Part shown: positions 1 through 10,671 of the stretch, piece after piece
Layout: each line of letters opens with the position of its first letter
How positions within the stretch are numbered: position 1 is the first letter of the stretch
From: Echinometra lucunter
Taxonomy: Eukaryota > Echinodermata > Echinoidea > Camarodonta > Echinometridae
Length of the DNA: 64,000 nucleotides
NCBI GenBank assembly: GCA_029962745.1
Contig: CM057157.1
Coordinates: forward strand, 987,491 to 1,051,490
Direction: 5' to 3'
Notes under the pieces: generated by a model
The model's input: the letters and a program-made list of their open reading frames with translations, nothing else
What the model was told of the DNA's origin: nothing
The model's database searches: none
Translations under genes and position numbers: made by a program

Positions 1-196
1 ATGAGTAGTTTGTTTGTATTAGTTGTTGATAATGAACACAATAAAGGTTAGGAATTCGGCCGGGTTAATGGATATATTGTTGTTGGGTACTTGTTGTTGA
101 GCTTGTCCACTTTTGATGGGTATGGGAATTTTTTAGGGTTGTATGGGTGTCGGGTTATTGAATTGCGGCTGTAGGGAAGGTTAGTTCCGCTCTTTT

Positions 197-1236
197 TTGT
201 TTGTTTTCAATGTTTTTCTGGCTTTTGTTATGGTCTACTGCGTTTTGGGGTTGTGGCTAGTTTTGTGGCTTTTTGTTTGTCTGTTTCTTAAATTCTTTGA
301 CCGCTTGTGCATATGTCAGTTTCTCTGTGTTTTTGATGTTTTGTATTTTCTTGGCGTCTTTATATACCTCACAGCCCTTGTAAGCTGATGAATGTGCCTT
401 TCCACATCTGAAAGTAGGATTTTCTCTTTTGTCACACTGTTCATACTTGTGCCCCCCCCCCCCCATCTTACACATCGTACTGCGTTTTGGCAGCATTCTT
501 TCCACATGCCCAAACAACTGGTATCTGTAACACCTTACCACTGGAGGGTGATATGCATCTACATTGTATGGTTCATATAAAATGTGACCTTATTTGGGGG
601 GTTCTCTGTATTAAAGGTGAGGAGTACCGATGGTGTTGGTACCAAGTTGCCCTCTACAGTTCTGTGAGGTCCTCCTCGGGGATCGTTTTGTCGATCCTAT
701 GGATTACTCCCTTGCTTGATTTGGTGTTAATTTCCAGTTTATTACATTTCAAAGGGAATTGAAACAGTTTCTGTTATATTCAAACCTTTTTTTTTTTTTT
801 TACTTAGTCTTGATTTAAGCATGCAACATGCTGGGTACCTTTGATTTTTTTTTACTTTCTTTAATTCTCAAATTTTTTGGTTGATATCTTGTATTGTTTT
901 AACAGGGTTAGTGTTGTAAATGTGATTGTTGTTTAATCCTGTGATTATTACTGTTTTAACAGGGTCAGTGTTGTAAATGTGATTGTTGTTTAATCCTGTT
1001 GTTTAATTATTGTGTTGCTTGCTGTATTAGTTGGGGTCGTTTTCGGTTGTGCTTGATTTAGTTCGAGGTCGTTTTCTTTTGGGGCGGTTGCTTCCTTTTC
1101 TTATAACCGTTTCCCATTCACCTGTTGTAATTTTCACTGGGCATTTCTTGGGGTAGGCTTTCTAATGGGGTTGAAAATTTTAGCTCGACTGCCGCTTGGG
1201 CATATGCCTCCTCTCCCGAGGAGTAGTGGTCTTCCA
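197..1236 (-). pseudogene. ORF1 (gag-like, zinc-knuckle) relic
   Basis: A decayed ORF1 of an I-group non-LTR element. From a possible ATG at 1236 one can follow a basic segment with 'RPKRKRPRTKS' (1100s), an 'IYNTNPVKTIQDINQK' segment (900s), 'VIHRIDKTIPEEDL' (about 700), 'YNVDAYHPPVVRC' (about 550), and then degraded CCHC knuckles ending in 'HSSAYKGCEVYKDAKKIQ' and 'KLTYAQAVKEFKKQT' (about 260-400). Each has a counterpart, in the same order, in the intact ORF1 at 14789-16135. Of the three knuckles only parts of the Cys/His pattern survive: the first has lost Cys residues and a C-tract at 449-463 has corrupted the second. Frameshifts and stops make it non-functional. ORF1 proteins of this group bind the element RNA. 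Confidence 0.65.
895..1000 (-). repeat. 57-bp tandem duplication inside the ORF1 relic
   Basis: Two adjacent copies start at 895 and 952, each opening with 'tgttttaacagggt(t/c)agtg'. They differ at very few positions. The period of 57 bases equals 19 codons, so the duplication would have kept the ORF1 frame. Confidence 0.85.
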
Positions 1237-1534
1237 TAGTTTGACCCGCCCACTCGACTGGTGATTTTGGTGTTAGTCTATCCGGGTCAGATTTTAGGGT
1301 TAGTTAATCTGATTATTTTGATAAAGGCCTATCTTGACTCCAAGTGGGTATTGAATTGAATCCAACTGACAAACAAGATCGTATGAAAACAAATAAATAT
1401 AAAATCCAAAAGCAAATCCAAAATCCAAAGGCAGGTCCAAAATCAAATTATATCAAATGGAATCAAATACAAATAAATCTAATCCAATCCAAAATATACT
1501 AAATTTACTCAATTCATTATGCAGAGCAAAGCCG

Positions 1535-1695
1535 CAACCGTATCGCAGCGGTTCGCAGGGCTATTATTACCCTGATGCGGACTTGTGTGACGAGATTCGG
1601 CGTCGGCGTCATCCCACCGTCAAGTGCGCCCCCTTGTGACGCAGACGTTCGCTCGACGTTCCATAACTCGCCGAAAATATCCCAACCTACCAAAC
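1535..1695 (-). promoter_or_regulatory. Histone H4-type promoter fragment without an H4 gene
   Basis: The reverse complement aligns almost without gaps to the H4 promoters at 35955-36100 and 46526-46670. By eye about 117 of 130 positions match, from the sequence next to the CCAAT-type box through blocks such as 'ttcggcgagttatg', 'caagggggcgcacttgac' and 'acgccgacgccgaatctcgt', to a TATA-like 'taataata' (1562-1569) that corresponds to TAACAATA in H4. A 10-base insertion follows, and then 'ccgctgcgat' ends the clear match near 1541. Further upstream the histone spacer is not recognisable. No H4 coding sequence follows; the ORF1 relic does. It could be a dispersed histone fragment (an 'orphon', as described for sea urchins) or the target site of the old retrotransposon. 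Confidence 0.75.
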
Positions 1696-3190
1696 AAAAT
1701 TTGCAAGTTAGATACACCGACAAAAGTAAAGGCTAGTTTGCGAGTTATGGTTTTGTAGACATTATATATAAATGTTGCCCTTAACGGCGTGATATAATAT
1801 GATTTAGTAACGTACCTTGATATTCATCGGCATCTTTTGTTTTCACAGGATATTACGAATAGGTTAAGGTCACAGACCTCTATCTCCTGAAATCTCATCT
1901 ATTTTAGGTCAACTTTGCCGCTTCGGAATCATTGCAGATATATAGACCTAATTAACAAATTAATGGGTAGAAGAATATGCAGCATAAACTCTGGATTGCG
2001 AGACAAGATGAACATCTTTTTCCTTTCTTAAGAATATGGTTAAGAATGTAGCAAATAACTAACGTGGTTGAAATAAAATAGCCATTTCCTACTCACCGGA
2101 AAACTGTAGAAGATCGCGGGCGAAGAGGGAAGAGAAGTCCGCCGAAAATTCGGAGGTGAATATATGGACGTCGACTGGATGGTCGCGAACACGCGACTAT
2201 GGGTAAATCACCACGAAGACGATGGTCAAAGATATTGCACAATCGATTTCAATAATAGGAAGAAAAAAAACTGTTCTTTGCTTGACCGTGAAAAGAAATG
2301 AGCTCACAAAAGATATGGTTCCTCGTGTAATTCCGCACGAGTGCTAACCATTTCAATGTTATAAATTCCAACTTGGTTGAATCCGTGACCATAGGTTCAC
2401 AAAACGTGGTATAAATCCAAGACGGGGAACAAATGGACCGCGTGGAAGTAAAACATGGCTAGCTCCACAATATGTACGTTCATTGCATGTAGACAATAAT
2501 CTACGTTTCAATCAAAACAAATACAAGTCCCTGCCTACAGCTGCTCCCTCCTAGCTATAGAATGCTGCAAGAATGCAGTGAAGAAGTAATCAACGAAAAT
2601 TGACAAAATACAGGTACATAGCTGGATAATAAAAAGTTAGTAACAAGTGAAGGTTTTTAAAGGTCCACATACGAATTGTAACACAGAGATGCAACATTTA
2701 CAATACTATGTATACAAATAAAGTGTCAATTTGCACTCCAAATGAAATTAAGATCCAAAATGGCTTGTAAGTTCCTCATCCATGCTCAAAAACATGAAAA
2801 TAGCGAGCAGGCCACCTGACATGGCGACCGGAGCGAGTCGTGCGAGATTCAGGGGAGGTTACCACGGAAGCAGGGTGGATGATGGGGGACCCGTGGGCAA
2901 TGATGAGGCATTCACTTATGGTGTTGGGTCCAACACTATTGAGGAAAATGTGCAATCTCTTTCCAAATAAGCTGGCTTGCGGCGATCAATACTGACGTTT
3001 TCATGTTTACCATCAATGTCAATGCAGATGAACAGAACAGTAGAGGACCGGAAACGGCCCGGATATAGGATGGCTCCAGGGGTTTCCTTACAATATCTTA
3101 TCTGATGAGCACATGACTCCACTAGAAATAAATCAGAGTTCGCATATGATATGCGTTATTGTTCGCGTGTGGGGGTGGTTTGGGCAGACA
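1696..3190. other. Stretch with no recognised gene
   Basis: AT-rich DNA without a long open frame. The longest frames (about 60 codons near 2782-2970 and 2916-3122) show no motif or family resemblance that I can see. It may include the 3' part of the LTR element whose integrase relic follows, but I could not find an LTR. Confidence 0.4.
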
Positions 3191-3194
3191 TTTT

Positions 3195-3480
3195 GCTTCA
3201 GATGTTTGAGTCTATGTACTAGTTGGCTGGATTGGTGTCCACATCAGGCATACTTAGCGCAACAAATTGAGCAGGTAATTTCATTCCTGTCCCATAAACC
3301 AATTCAGCTGATGAACATCCAACATATCTCCTTTGATTGCAGTCCGCCTTCCCTATCATACAAGGGGTAAAACCTCAGTCCAACGCATACTGTTATGTGC
3401 TTTGATTGCTGCCTTCAATTGCATGTGTAAGCGTTCAATAAGTAAAAGGCGGGATGATACGAAGTCGTTCGAATTCATGT
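3195..3480 (-). pseudogene. Ty3/gypsy-type integrase relic (C-terminal part of catalytic core)
   Basis: On the minus strand the frames give 'IRTTSYHPA' (about 3451-3475), then 'HMQLKAAIKAHNSMRWTEV' and 'LPLVM', then 'RTAIKGD', then 'GCSSAELVYGTGMKLPAQF', then 'MPDVD'. This series is typical of the retroviral-type integrase core around its catalytic glutamate and the segment after it, in LTR retrotransposons of the Ty3/gypsy class. The pieces lie in different frames, so the gene is dead. No flanking LTR was identified and the rest of pol is not evident. Identification is by motif series only. Confidence 0.55.
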
Positions 3481-3955
3481 CAGTACCCCATTATTTCATC
3501 AGTTGAGACTATTCAGTGTTAAATTTTCTTTCATGCATTTTTCACATTTTCAGCTGTAAAATCTCAATTTGAGCTTTGCATTGTTATATTTTTCTTGCAT
3601 GCTGTCACCATTTCATATGCAAATTAAGGTTATTCATGCTGAAACTGTCTTGCATGCTTTCACCCTTTCACATTTTGACTCTCAATATTAAGCCGAACGT
3701 AGTACCGTATTGATTCTGCACGCATGCATGCACCATTTTATCTATCTAATTTAAATCCCTAAGAAGTTCATTTAAATTTCTTAATGTCTCGCATCGGTTT
3801 CACCGTTTTTATATTTGAATTCTCAGAAAGTTCAGCCTTTAATTATGGTATTTACAGTAACTGAGTGACATACTCTGCGTTCAATATAGCACAAACTTTC
3901 TTTTTTGTTTTGTAAAGAGGAGTCTACTGGCTCGATCTCAGGCGGGTCAAGGCGT
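3481..3955. other. Stretch with no recognised gene
   Basis: AT-rich sequence with degenerate recurring phrases such as 'cttgcatgc' and 'tttcacattttc' between about 3530 and 3690, suggesting an old short tandem array. No coding potential seen. Confidence 0.35.
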
Positions 3956-3960
3956 GGCAC

Positions 3961-3961
3961 T

Positions 3962-4012
<51 letters not shown>

Positions 4013-4037
4013 TCTCTCTCTCTCTCTCTCTCTCTCT
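3961..4037 (+). repeat. (CT)n microsatellite with leading C run
   Basis: A run of C followed by about 70 bases of CT dinucleotides with a few interruptions. Confidence 0.95.
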
Positions 4038-4735
4038 ATTCTGTCCTCCATTGGCTTTAGCTGCTTCTTTGGTTCTTTGCTGCTCCTAAGCATGGACCTA
4101 TTACGGAAGGACGTTGCACTTTTGTTAACGAATTAATTGTCTCTGTCATTGTCGTCTCAATAACATTCCCGTACAAGTTTTTTTTCACTTTGATCCCACA
4201 ATGTCCACGGCCGATTAGCCCGGAGCTGAAAATTGCAAGACAGTGATTTGACATACAATATTGTAAGAACTATATGCGCAGACGATTATCAGTCTCTTAA
4301 ATCATGGAAAATCAATGTGCAGTTTTGGTTTAGAATCGGAAATTGTTGTTCCGTATGTTATATTTTGAAGAACATGTTGATTTTACCTGATAGAGGTTAT
4401 ATTTTTATGGTTTGTGATGTTTTGTTACACCATTTACCCCAATATTCTCATAACATTCTAGAGTTACAACGAACGGGATTTATAAAGATCATGGCCTTTC
4501 TAATGGTTACATAAGGTCATAAGGGTGTGTGAGAGTGTCCGAATCAGTAATAATAGATTTCATATCACCAAAATCGTCTGCTATCTAACTGTGCTGCTCC
4601 CCATAGGTAATGCTCTTTGTTTGTTTTTTTTTTAATTTAAAACACGCTCTTACAAAGCACACCATCCAAACAAAAAGAGAGGGAAAGTGCTCCTTTGTCA
4701 ATGACCAAAATGCTTACGCAGCCCGGTCTACGCGA
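4030..4735 (+). repeat. Diverged direct repeat, copy 1
   Basis: Matches 4980-5625 in order along its whole length, with many substitutions and small indels. Shared blocks include 'ctattctgtcctccattggctt' versus its partner near 4980, 'cactttgatcccac', 'ggaaaatcaatgtgca', 'aaggtcata' and 'tcaatgac.aaa.atgcttac'. No open frame of interest. It could be two copies of an unknown transposon or an old segmental duplication. Confidence 0.6.
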
Positions 4736-4979
4736 TAGCTATTGTAAAAAACAGCTGAATTATGCCCATAATCGAAAGGCGGTGGAAATCATGGGATCAA
4801 AGGAACAATCACGTTGAATGTCCACCTGTAATAGGTCCATTCTAAGCCACGTCGCTGTTGAGTGATGCCGGGTCTCCATTTTTTAAACTGCTTTATAATT
4901 GTTTTATTCTGGTGTTATTACGTTCCGGTCACACGCAATTAGCTTTGCTTAGCTTCGTTGCATGATTTTCTTATTCATT

Positions 4980-5625
4980 TTCCCTATTCTTTGTCATTGG
5001 CTTCTGTACCTCATCATAGACGTACCATAAGAAGGACACTCATCGTAACGTTAATTAATTCATGCAACTGTGACTGTCGAAGCTATCTCAGTAACATTCT
5101 CTACATATTTTCCCACTTTGATCTCACGAGGTCCGCCGGTAATTAGTTGGGAGAAAATAGTGTAGGTGATTTGAAATAAGCTGTAGCTTCATGCGAAGAA
5201 AATAGAAGTCACTTAAGTCAAGGAAAATCAATGTGCATTTCTTCTTTACAGTTAAAATTCACTAATGTCTGTGTTTCATCTCGAAAATTGTATGAATATT
5301 ACAAGATAAAGGTGATATTCAGTTGAATGTTTGAGATTTATCCTGTTTTTCCTCACTTTTCTCTTAATTTTCCAGAAGTATAACGCACGGATTTAATGAA
5401 GACTATGTCCTTCTCGTTGTTGAATAAGGTCATACGCATGTTGCAAAAGTGTGCAAATGAGTAATAATAACTTGTATATCACAAAATTAACATGTTCTCA
5501 GGTTTACTGCTCCCATAGTAGCGTTCTGAATCAAAGACAAAGCCTGCAAGAGCACACCAGCCAAACAAAACGAAATGAGGGCTGCTCCTCCGTCAATGAC
5601 TGAACATGCTTACACAATCCTCATT
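4980..5625 (+). repeat. Diverged direct repeat, copy 2
   Basis: Partner of 4030-4735, about 930 bases downstream. The shared block order is preserved, ending in 'tcaatgactgaacatgcttac'. Confidence 0.6.
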
Positions 5626-5639
5626 GTGAGGAACATCTA

Positions 5640-6290
5640 TTTTCATTAATGATATTAATGTGTCAAATGTCGACAGTGCGGTTTATTTAGGTCACCATAT
5701 TTCAACTACAGATAAAAATAGTCTGGTTTCTGCAGCTACTGCTCAGTTCTGGAAAAGTTTCAATATCCTCAGATCAGAATTTGGTCATATTAAATCATCA
5801 TTGCAGTGTTTGTTATTCAAGCAAGACTGTTGTAGTTTCCATGGGGCATGTTTGTGGCAATGAAGAAGTAAAGCTATGATGAACATTTGCACCTATTGAA
5901 GGAAAGCTCTGAGGAAAATTTGAAATATTTATAATATGACTCAGTGTGATCTGGTTGCTTTATTGTCTAATTGTCAACCTCTAGAGAATGCTTTAAGGTA
6001 TAGATTTCAAAGTTAATTAATAAAAGAATCGTGAAGACTGGTACTGGATTCATGAGAATGGTTGTAAAAATTATCCCAAAGAAACCCGTTCTCTACTTTT
6101 TGTGACAATTTAAATGAGGTGCAATATTTCCTAAGTGAAAACATTAAGAACTGTGATGAACCGGTTAGTAGAGAACTAGATGTGAATATACTAAAAGAGC
6201 TTATAGAGGTCAGAGATCGGGAAAGGGTTTGTGACACGTTATCTACAGAGGAAGTGGAACAGTTGATTAAGTTCCTATGTATTTCTTACC
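5640..6290 (+). pseudogene. Reverse transcriptase C-terminal domain relic
   Basis: The frame at 5660-5863 reads 'AVYLGHHISTTDKNSL' and 'LLFKQDCCSFHGACLW', typical of the region after the catalytic core in L2/CR1-type reverse transcriptases ('YLGH.I', then 'FK.YC..FYG..LW'). After frame changes, 'VDLVALLSNCQPLENALRYRF'-like and 'LIEVRDRERVCDTLSTEEV' segments (about 6180-6260) match the usual C-terminal end. Stops and frameshifts make it non-functional. Confidence 0.55.
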
Positions 6291-6461
6291 TTAAACTCAT
6301 TCCATACTCTCTCCCTATATACACCTACTTATTCATTAATTGTTCTTCTCAGAGTATTTTGCCTTTAATTTGTAACGATATCATATGTACAAATTTCTTT
6401 TCTGTTTTTTTTATAGAAGTGTCATTTATATGTTAAATGTGTATTATTTGGCGAATAAAGA

Positions 6462-6463
<2 letters not shown>

Positions 6464-6520
<57 letters not shown>

Positions 6521-6532
6521 CATATATATATT
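6464..6532. repeat. (TA)n microsatellite
   Basis: About 25 TA dinucleotides followed by a slightly degraded TA-rich end. It lies between the tails of two LINE relics in opposite orientation. Confidence 0.95.
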
Positions 6533-6540
6533 GAGCTGCA

Positions 6541-8095
6541 CATAATTTATTTATTTATTTATTTTATTTATTTCGTTTTATTTATACAGGGTAGCCCCGT
6601 CAGTAATCTTGTACTGTTTTTCAGGGGGCCCTGTAGACAAATATATACAAATTAACAATCAAACAAACAAAAGAACATAACAAAATAACAAACATAACAA
6701 ACAAAATAAACGTAACTAAATACATGAAACAAGATGAAAGTAAGGAAGTGGAGAACAAGACTAAATATAATAGATTTCAACCAGTATTGTAAAGAAAAGA
6801 AATTCAATTGAAGTTATGGAAGCATACCCCCCCCCCCCCCTCCCCCATAATAATCTAGATACAGGTAACTAAGTGTGGATACGATATGCCAAAATTTACT
6901 TGACTGTCCGGAATGAACTTATGAAAAACTAAAAAGTTAACAGGTCTTAGTACATACATCTCTGTTTCATATACTGATCTCGGTCCTAACATAATACTCT
7001 GCATCCTGCAGTGAGCGAGGGGGCTATTCCCCAGGAGAGCACCATTTCAAGTACTGGGAACAAAATGCATTCTTACTCTGGGCATTTCGCACTGAGGGGG
7101 GTAGGCTATTCCAAAGTAAAGCACCATCAACTGATAGGGCACGTTTACCACATTCCGTTTTTACTCTTGGAATGATGGCACCACAATTCTCGGAGCTTCT
7201 TGTACTATATCTGTGAGTATGGACGGATAATGTGAACATGTCATGCAAATAAGATGGTGCACTATTATTCATAATGTCGAATAATAGCTTACTTTTCTGG
7301 AACTCCCATCTATTTTCCATATCGATCCATTTTAAGGTACGGAACATTTGGGATGTGGGAATGAACATGTTAGCTTTGAGGATAATTCTTGCCATCTGCT
7401 TATGTTGCTTTATTAGGATATCTTTTGTTCCTTTATTGCAATTACTCCATGACGTACTACAATAGTCATAATATGGAAGAATAAGAGAATTGGCAAGAAG
7501 TTTGGCACTATCTATGGTAAGATACTTCCTGACTCTGCACAGTAGGGCCAACCTAGAACCAATTTTACTTGAAATGTGCTTTACATGATCCTGCCAAGTC
7601 ATGTGCTGGTCCAGCCAAACTCCCAAATATTTTACACTCTTAACCTGCTTAATTGAGACATTGGAAACATTGATTTTGATCGGTGGGTGTTGCAATTTTG
7701 ATAGTTTTTGCGGTGTTCCAAAGATCATAGAGCTTGTTTTTTCAGTATTGAGGGTGAGATGATTTCTTTCTAACCACTTTCTCACGCGATCCAAGTCATG
7801 ATTAAGGCATGTTTCAATGTCCCTTGGATTGGTAGCACTGTACATAAGAGCAGTGTCATCTGCATACATGATTATTTTACCGTGCTCAACAACAGACGGA
7901 AGATCGTTCATGAAGAGAGTGAAAAGGAGAGGCCCCAATATTGATCCTTGAGGCACTCCTGACTTTAACATTAGCACATCAGATGTTTTTCCAGCCAAGG
8001 AAGTACATTGTGTCCGATTCAGAAGGTAAGAGGTGAACCATGATAAGGCTTGTCCCCTTATACCATACAAATGTAACTTATCTAATAATGATCAG
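6541..8095 (-). mobile_element. CR1/jockey-like LINE, 5'-truncated copy
   Basis: On the minus strand an ORF2 3' part (to 7024) is followed by a 3' UTR that ends in 'ggggctaccctgtataaa' and then a short (AAAT)n tail at about 6541-6580. Truncation at the 5' side lies near 8095, where coding similarity stops. The open frame of about 350 codons shows that it is younger than the other LINE relics of this contig. Confidence 0.7.
7024..8070 (-). CDS. Reverse transcriptase fragment (ORF2 C-terminal part)
   Basis: An open frame of 348 codons whose first Met is only an internal residue; coding similarity continues upstream to about 8095 ('LLDKLHLYGIRG'). Visible reverse transcriptase motifs in order are 'SGVPQGSILGPLLFTLFMND' (block 4), 'MYADDTALM' with the catalytic Asp pair, 'HLTLNTEKTSSMIFG', and 'VKYLGVWLDQHMTWQDHV'. 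The C-terminal domain follows, ending in 'LPPSVRNAQSKNAFCSQYL', the usual 'LP..VR...S...F...L' end of CR1/jockey-type ORF2. Fingers, the first catalytic Asp and any endonuclease are missing, so it cannot be active on its own. Confidence 0.8.
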   Translation of the reverse strand: MYGIRGQALSWFTSYLLNRTQCTSLAGKTSDVLMLKSGVPQGSILGPLLFTLFMNDLPSVVEHGKIIMYADDTALMYSATNPRDIETCLNHDLDRVRKWLERNHLTLNTEKTSSMIFGTPQKLSKLQHPPIKINVSNVSIKQVKSVKYLGVWLDQHMTWQDHVKHISSKIGSRLALLCRVRKYLTIDSAKLLANSLILPYYDYCSTSWSNCNKGTKDILIKQHKQMARIILKANMFIPTSQMFRTLKWIDMENRWEFQKSKLLFDIMNNSAPSYLHDMFTLSVHTHRYSTRSSENCGAIIPRVKTECGKRALSVDGALLWNSLPPSVRNAQSKNAFCSQYLKWCSPGE

Positions 8096-9350
8096 AGGGC
8101 AGTGACAAGTATTGTACTTATTGTACTTATGTAAATCAAAGCTCGCGGCGGAAATGGTATTTCAAAGGGCCTATGGCCGTCGTACAGTGGGCCAGGGCGA
8201 AACCAAAGTGCGCCAAAAGTCACTTTGGGCAGTTTAATTTTTTTCAATTTTTGTCATGCCCTATTGAAAGATAATACTTTGAAGAATACTTCAGTAAAAT
8301 ATTTAACTCCGGTATGTACATTAAGGGTGTAAATTTCCTACTTCAAACTGCAAAACTCGACATATTGTGCGTTTCAGTGCAAATAGTGACCAATTTGATA
8401 AATAAGTTATTTAAACATGGAGTTTTAAACTTATCGATCTAGAATTGCTCCCACATATTCCTGATAGTTCATTTGACTGTATGAATGGGTTAAAATGGAT
8501 AGAAACACAATCTTCGTGAATATAATAGGTTAATTATCGTACAAAATAGACTGATTTTCCGTGTTTATCATAAATCCATAAGAAACGTTTAGATTTCCAC
8601 GGATTTCCAAATCAATTTTATCACCGGCGTTTTTCCTGATGTCTCAGCTTTAAGTTGATACCAAATTTGGCTGCCACCTTCTGCCACTTTTTATGTGAGA
8701 GCCGATTTTCCCTGGCACATTATCTGGAAAATCAGGTTATTTTGGGCCGTGCGGCTGCTGAAGGATTCTCCGTCATTATACAGCGGCGCAAGGGGGCGCG
8801 CACGACTTTTTACTCTGCTCTTTACACGCGATGCCGTATAATTAACAACATGGCGCGTTTTGTTTTTACGTTGGGCAAGCAAAATATGCAAAACAAATTG
8901 CGCCGTAGTGTAACCTAATGAAACCGAGTTGGCCAGACGCTCTTTATGGTGGTACTATTTGCACGGCAAGGTCCCATAAACTCATTAAGAAGTAAACAAG
9001 ATTTCTGAATATTATTATAGGACTTGATTTAGTTCCTCAAAAAAAAACCTCTTCCAAAGGTTAAAGTGTACTAACTACAAGCTAAAACTTTCCCCTGCGA
9101 TATGATGTATGGTACATGATTTCGATTCTACACTTCACAGCTAAAAGGTGACGATTCACGGTATGAATTCCTAAAACTAATTCATTAATTATTTTATAAT
9201 ATTTATTTCATGCAATTTTTCATACAACTGAAACCCTTTCTTAGTTGCTTAATTATATACGTTTAGTTTCCTTTTTCCTTATCTGTCATCATTCCAGTAG
9301 CATTTAAAAGAAAACACATGGTTCAAGGTGTTGAGCTCATGATTGATTGA
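8096..9350. other. Stretch with no recognised gene
   Basis: No frame above about 90 codons and no family resemblance. The frame at 8655-8918 has a GC-richer middle but no motif that I recognise. Confidence 0.4.
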
Positions 9351-9354
9351 TTCG

Positions 9355-9590
9355 ATCGGTTTATCTTTTCATCTACCTATCTATCTACACGTATCCTTCT
9401 CTGTCTATCCATCCATATCCGTATAGTATTCTTATATCTATCTATCCTATTCATCCACATATCTATAGGTATCTTTCTGTTTATCCATCCATCTGTCTCA
9501 TATTCATCAATCTATTTACTCCTGTGATATACACACATTCACATCTTTCTATCCATCGATCTATCTGCATATATTCCTTTTGTAGGTAAT
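9355..9590 (+). repeat. Degenerate tetranucleotide repeat (ATCT/ATCC type)
   Basis: Recurring 'tctatctatc', 'tccatccat' and 'tatccatcc' phrases over about 230 bases. The open frame across it (9347-9589) is a by-product of the period. Confidence 0.85.
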
Positions 9591-9703
9591 TCTTCGAAAT
9601 AATGCATTTTCCTAACAATAGGCTTAGGAAAAATGGATTGAAAGAATGCATGGACTTCATCGGTCATTATCATGTGTGCGTTAACACTATGATACCTGAA
9701 GAA

Positions 9704-9801
9704 TTAGGGTGAGGGTTAGGGTTAGGGTTAGGGTTAGGGTTAGGGTTAGGGTTTAGGGTTTAGGGTTAGGGTTAGGGTTAGGGTTAGGGTTAGGGTTTAG
9801 G
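9704..9801 (+). repeat. Telomeric repeat (TTAGGG)n at contig end
   Basis: About 15 units of the vertebrate/echinoderm-type telomere hexamer, with one 'gggtgaggg' and a few 'gggtttaggg' variants, running directly into the N gap. The G-rich strand points right, which is how a true right-hand chromosome end would read. Whether it is terminal or interstitial cannot be told here. Confidence 0.95.
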
Positions 9802-10301
9802 NNNNNNNNNNNNNNNNNNNNNNNNNNNNNNNNNNNNNNNNNNNNNNNNNNNNNNNNNNNNNNNNNNNNNNNNNNNNNNNNNNNNNNNNNNNNNNNNNNN
9901 NNNNNNNNNNNNNNNNNNNNNNNNNNNNNNNNNNNNNNNNNNNNNNNNNNNNNNNNNNNNNNNNNNNNNNNNNNNNNNNNNNNNNNNNNNNNNNNNNNNN
10001 NNNNNNNNNNNNNNNNNNNNNNNNNNNNNNNNNNNNNNNNNNNNNNNNNNNNNNNNNNNNNNNNNNNNNNNNNNNNNNNNNNNNNNNNNNNNNNNNNNNN
10101 NNNNNNNNNNNNNNNNNNNNNNNNNNNNNNNNNNNNNNNNNNNNNNNNNNNNNNNNNNNNNNNNNNNNNNNNNNNNNNNNNNNNNNNNNNNNNNNNNNNN
10201 NNNNNNNNNNNNNNNNNNNNNNNNNNNNNNNNNNNNNNNNNNNNNNNNNNNNNNNNNNNNNNNNNNNNNNNNNNNNNNNNNNNNNNNNNNNNNNNNNNNN
10301 N
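9802..10301. other. Assembly gap of 500 N
   Basis: Exactly 500 N, so probably a fixed-size placeholder. On the right it cuts into the 3' UTR of retrotransposon copy 1. By comparison with copy 2, about 520 bases of that UTR are missing. Confidence 0.95.
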
Positions 10302-10671
10302 ATACCGGCTCCTCCCAGATGGCCTAAGTGGAAAGGAATGAGCATCCCACCGTTGACCAGCCTCAGGATATGCATCCTTTGGTGGCCTCAGCACCCAGTT
10401 TGTTACGCATATTACTCGTTTTAGCCTTAGGTGGGGTCCTCCCGTTATTTTGGGTCACAAGTTTTAATCCACAGAATACACAATTCAGTGGACAGTATAG
10501 GAAGTTTACTAAACACTATTAACATTTGAAATCTACGCGTGAATTTGCATTATTGAATTTTTGGGGGGCTTTGAAACGAGATGTTCGGCTATCCAAGAGG
10601 TCAAACAACCCTAGCCCTGTGAATGTGCCTTCTTACCTGCTTTTACACGGTACATTGTGTTGTAGCTTTTC

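Larger units (their letters stand above)
1..1535 (-). mobile_element. Old I-group non-LTR retrotransposon relic (5' part)
   Basis: Read on the minus strand, this is about 300 bases of AT-rich leader followed by a decayed ORF1 that runs toward the left window edge. ORF2 would lie outside the window. The protein fragments align by eye, segment by segment, with ORF1 of the young element at 14789-16135, but the reading frame is broken many times, so this is a much older relative. Directly upstream on the same strand (1535-1695) is a histone H4-type promoter fragment. The exact 5' end is not visible; I placed it where promoter similarity stops. Confidence 0.6.
5620..6535 (+). mobile_element. LINE (L2/CR1-like) 3' relic
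   Basis: An ORF2 C-terminal relic followed by a short 3' UTR that ends in 'gcgaataaagatgat' and a TA-rich tail, as expected for a 5'-truncated LINE copy on the + strand. Clade assignment is tentative. Confidence 0.5.

Noticed and set aside
8655..8918. 88-codon frame as a gene
   Set aside because: No motif, no supporting signals, and an antisense frame of similar length exists.
9753..10394. Open frames running through N gaps (also 21626-22370, 40151-40891, 55992-56663)
   Set aside because: They are artefacts of translating N; the real sequence on the two sides belongs to different features.
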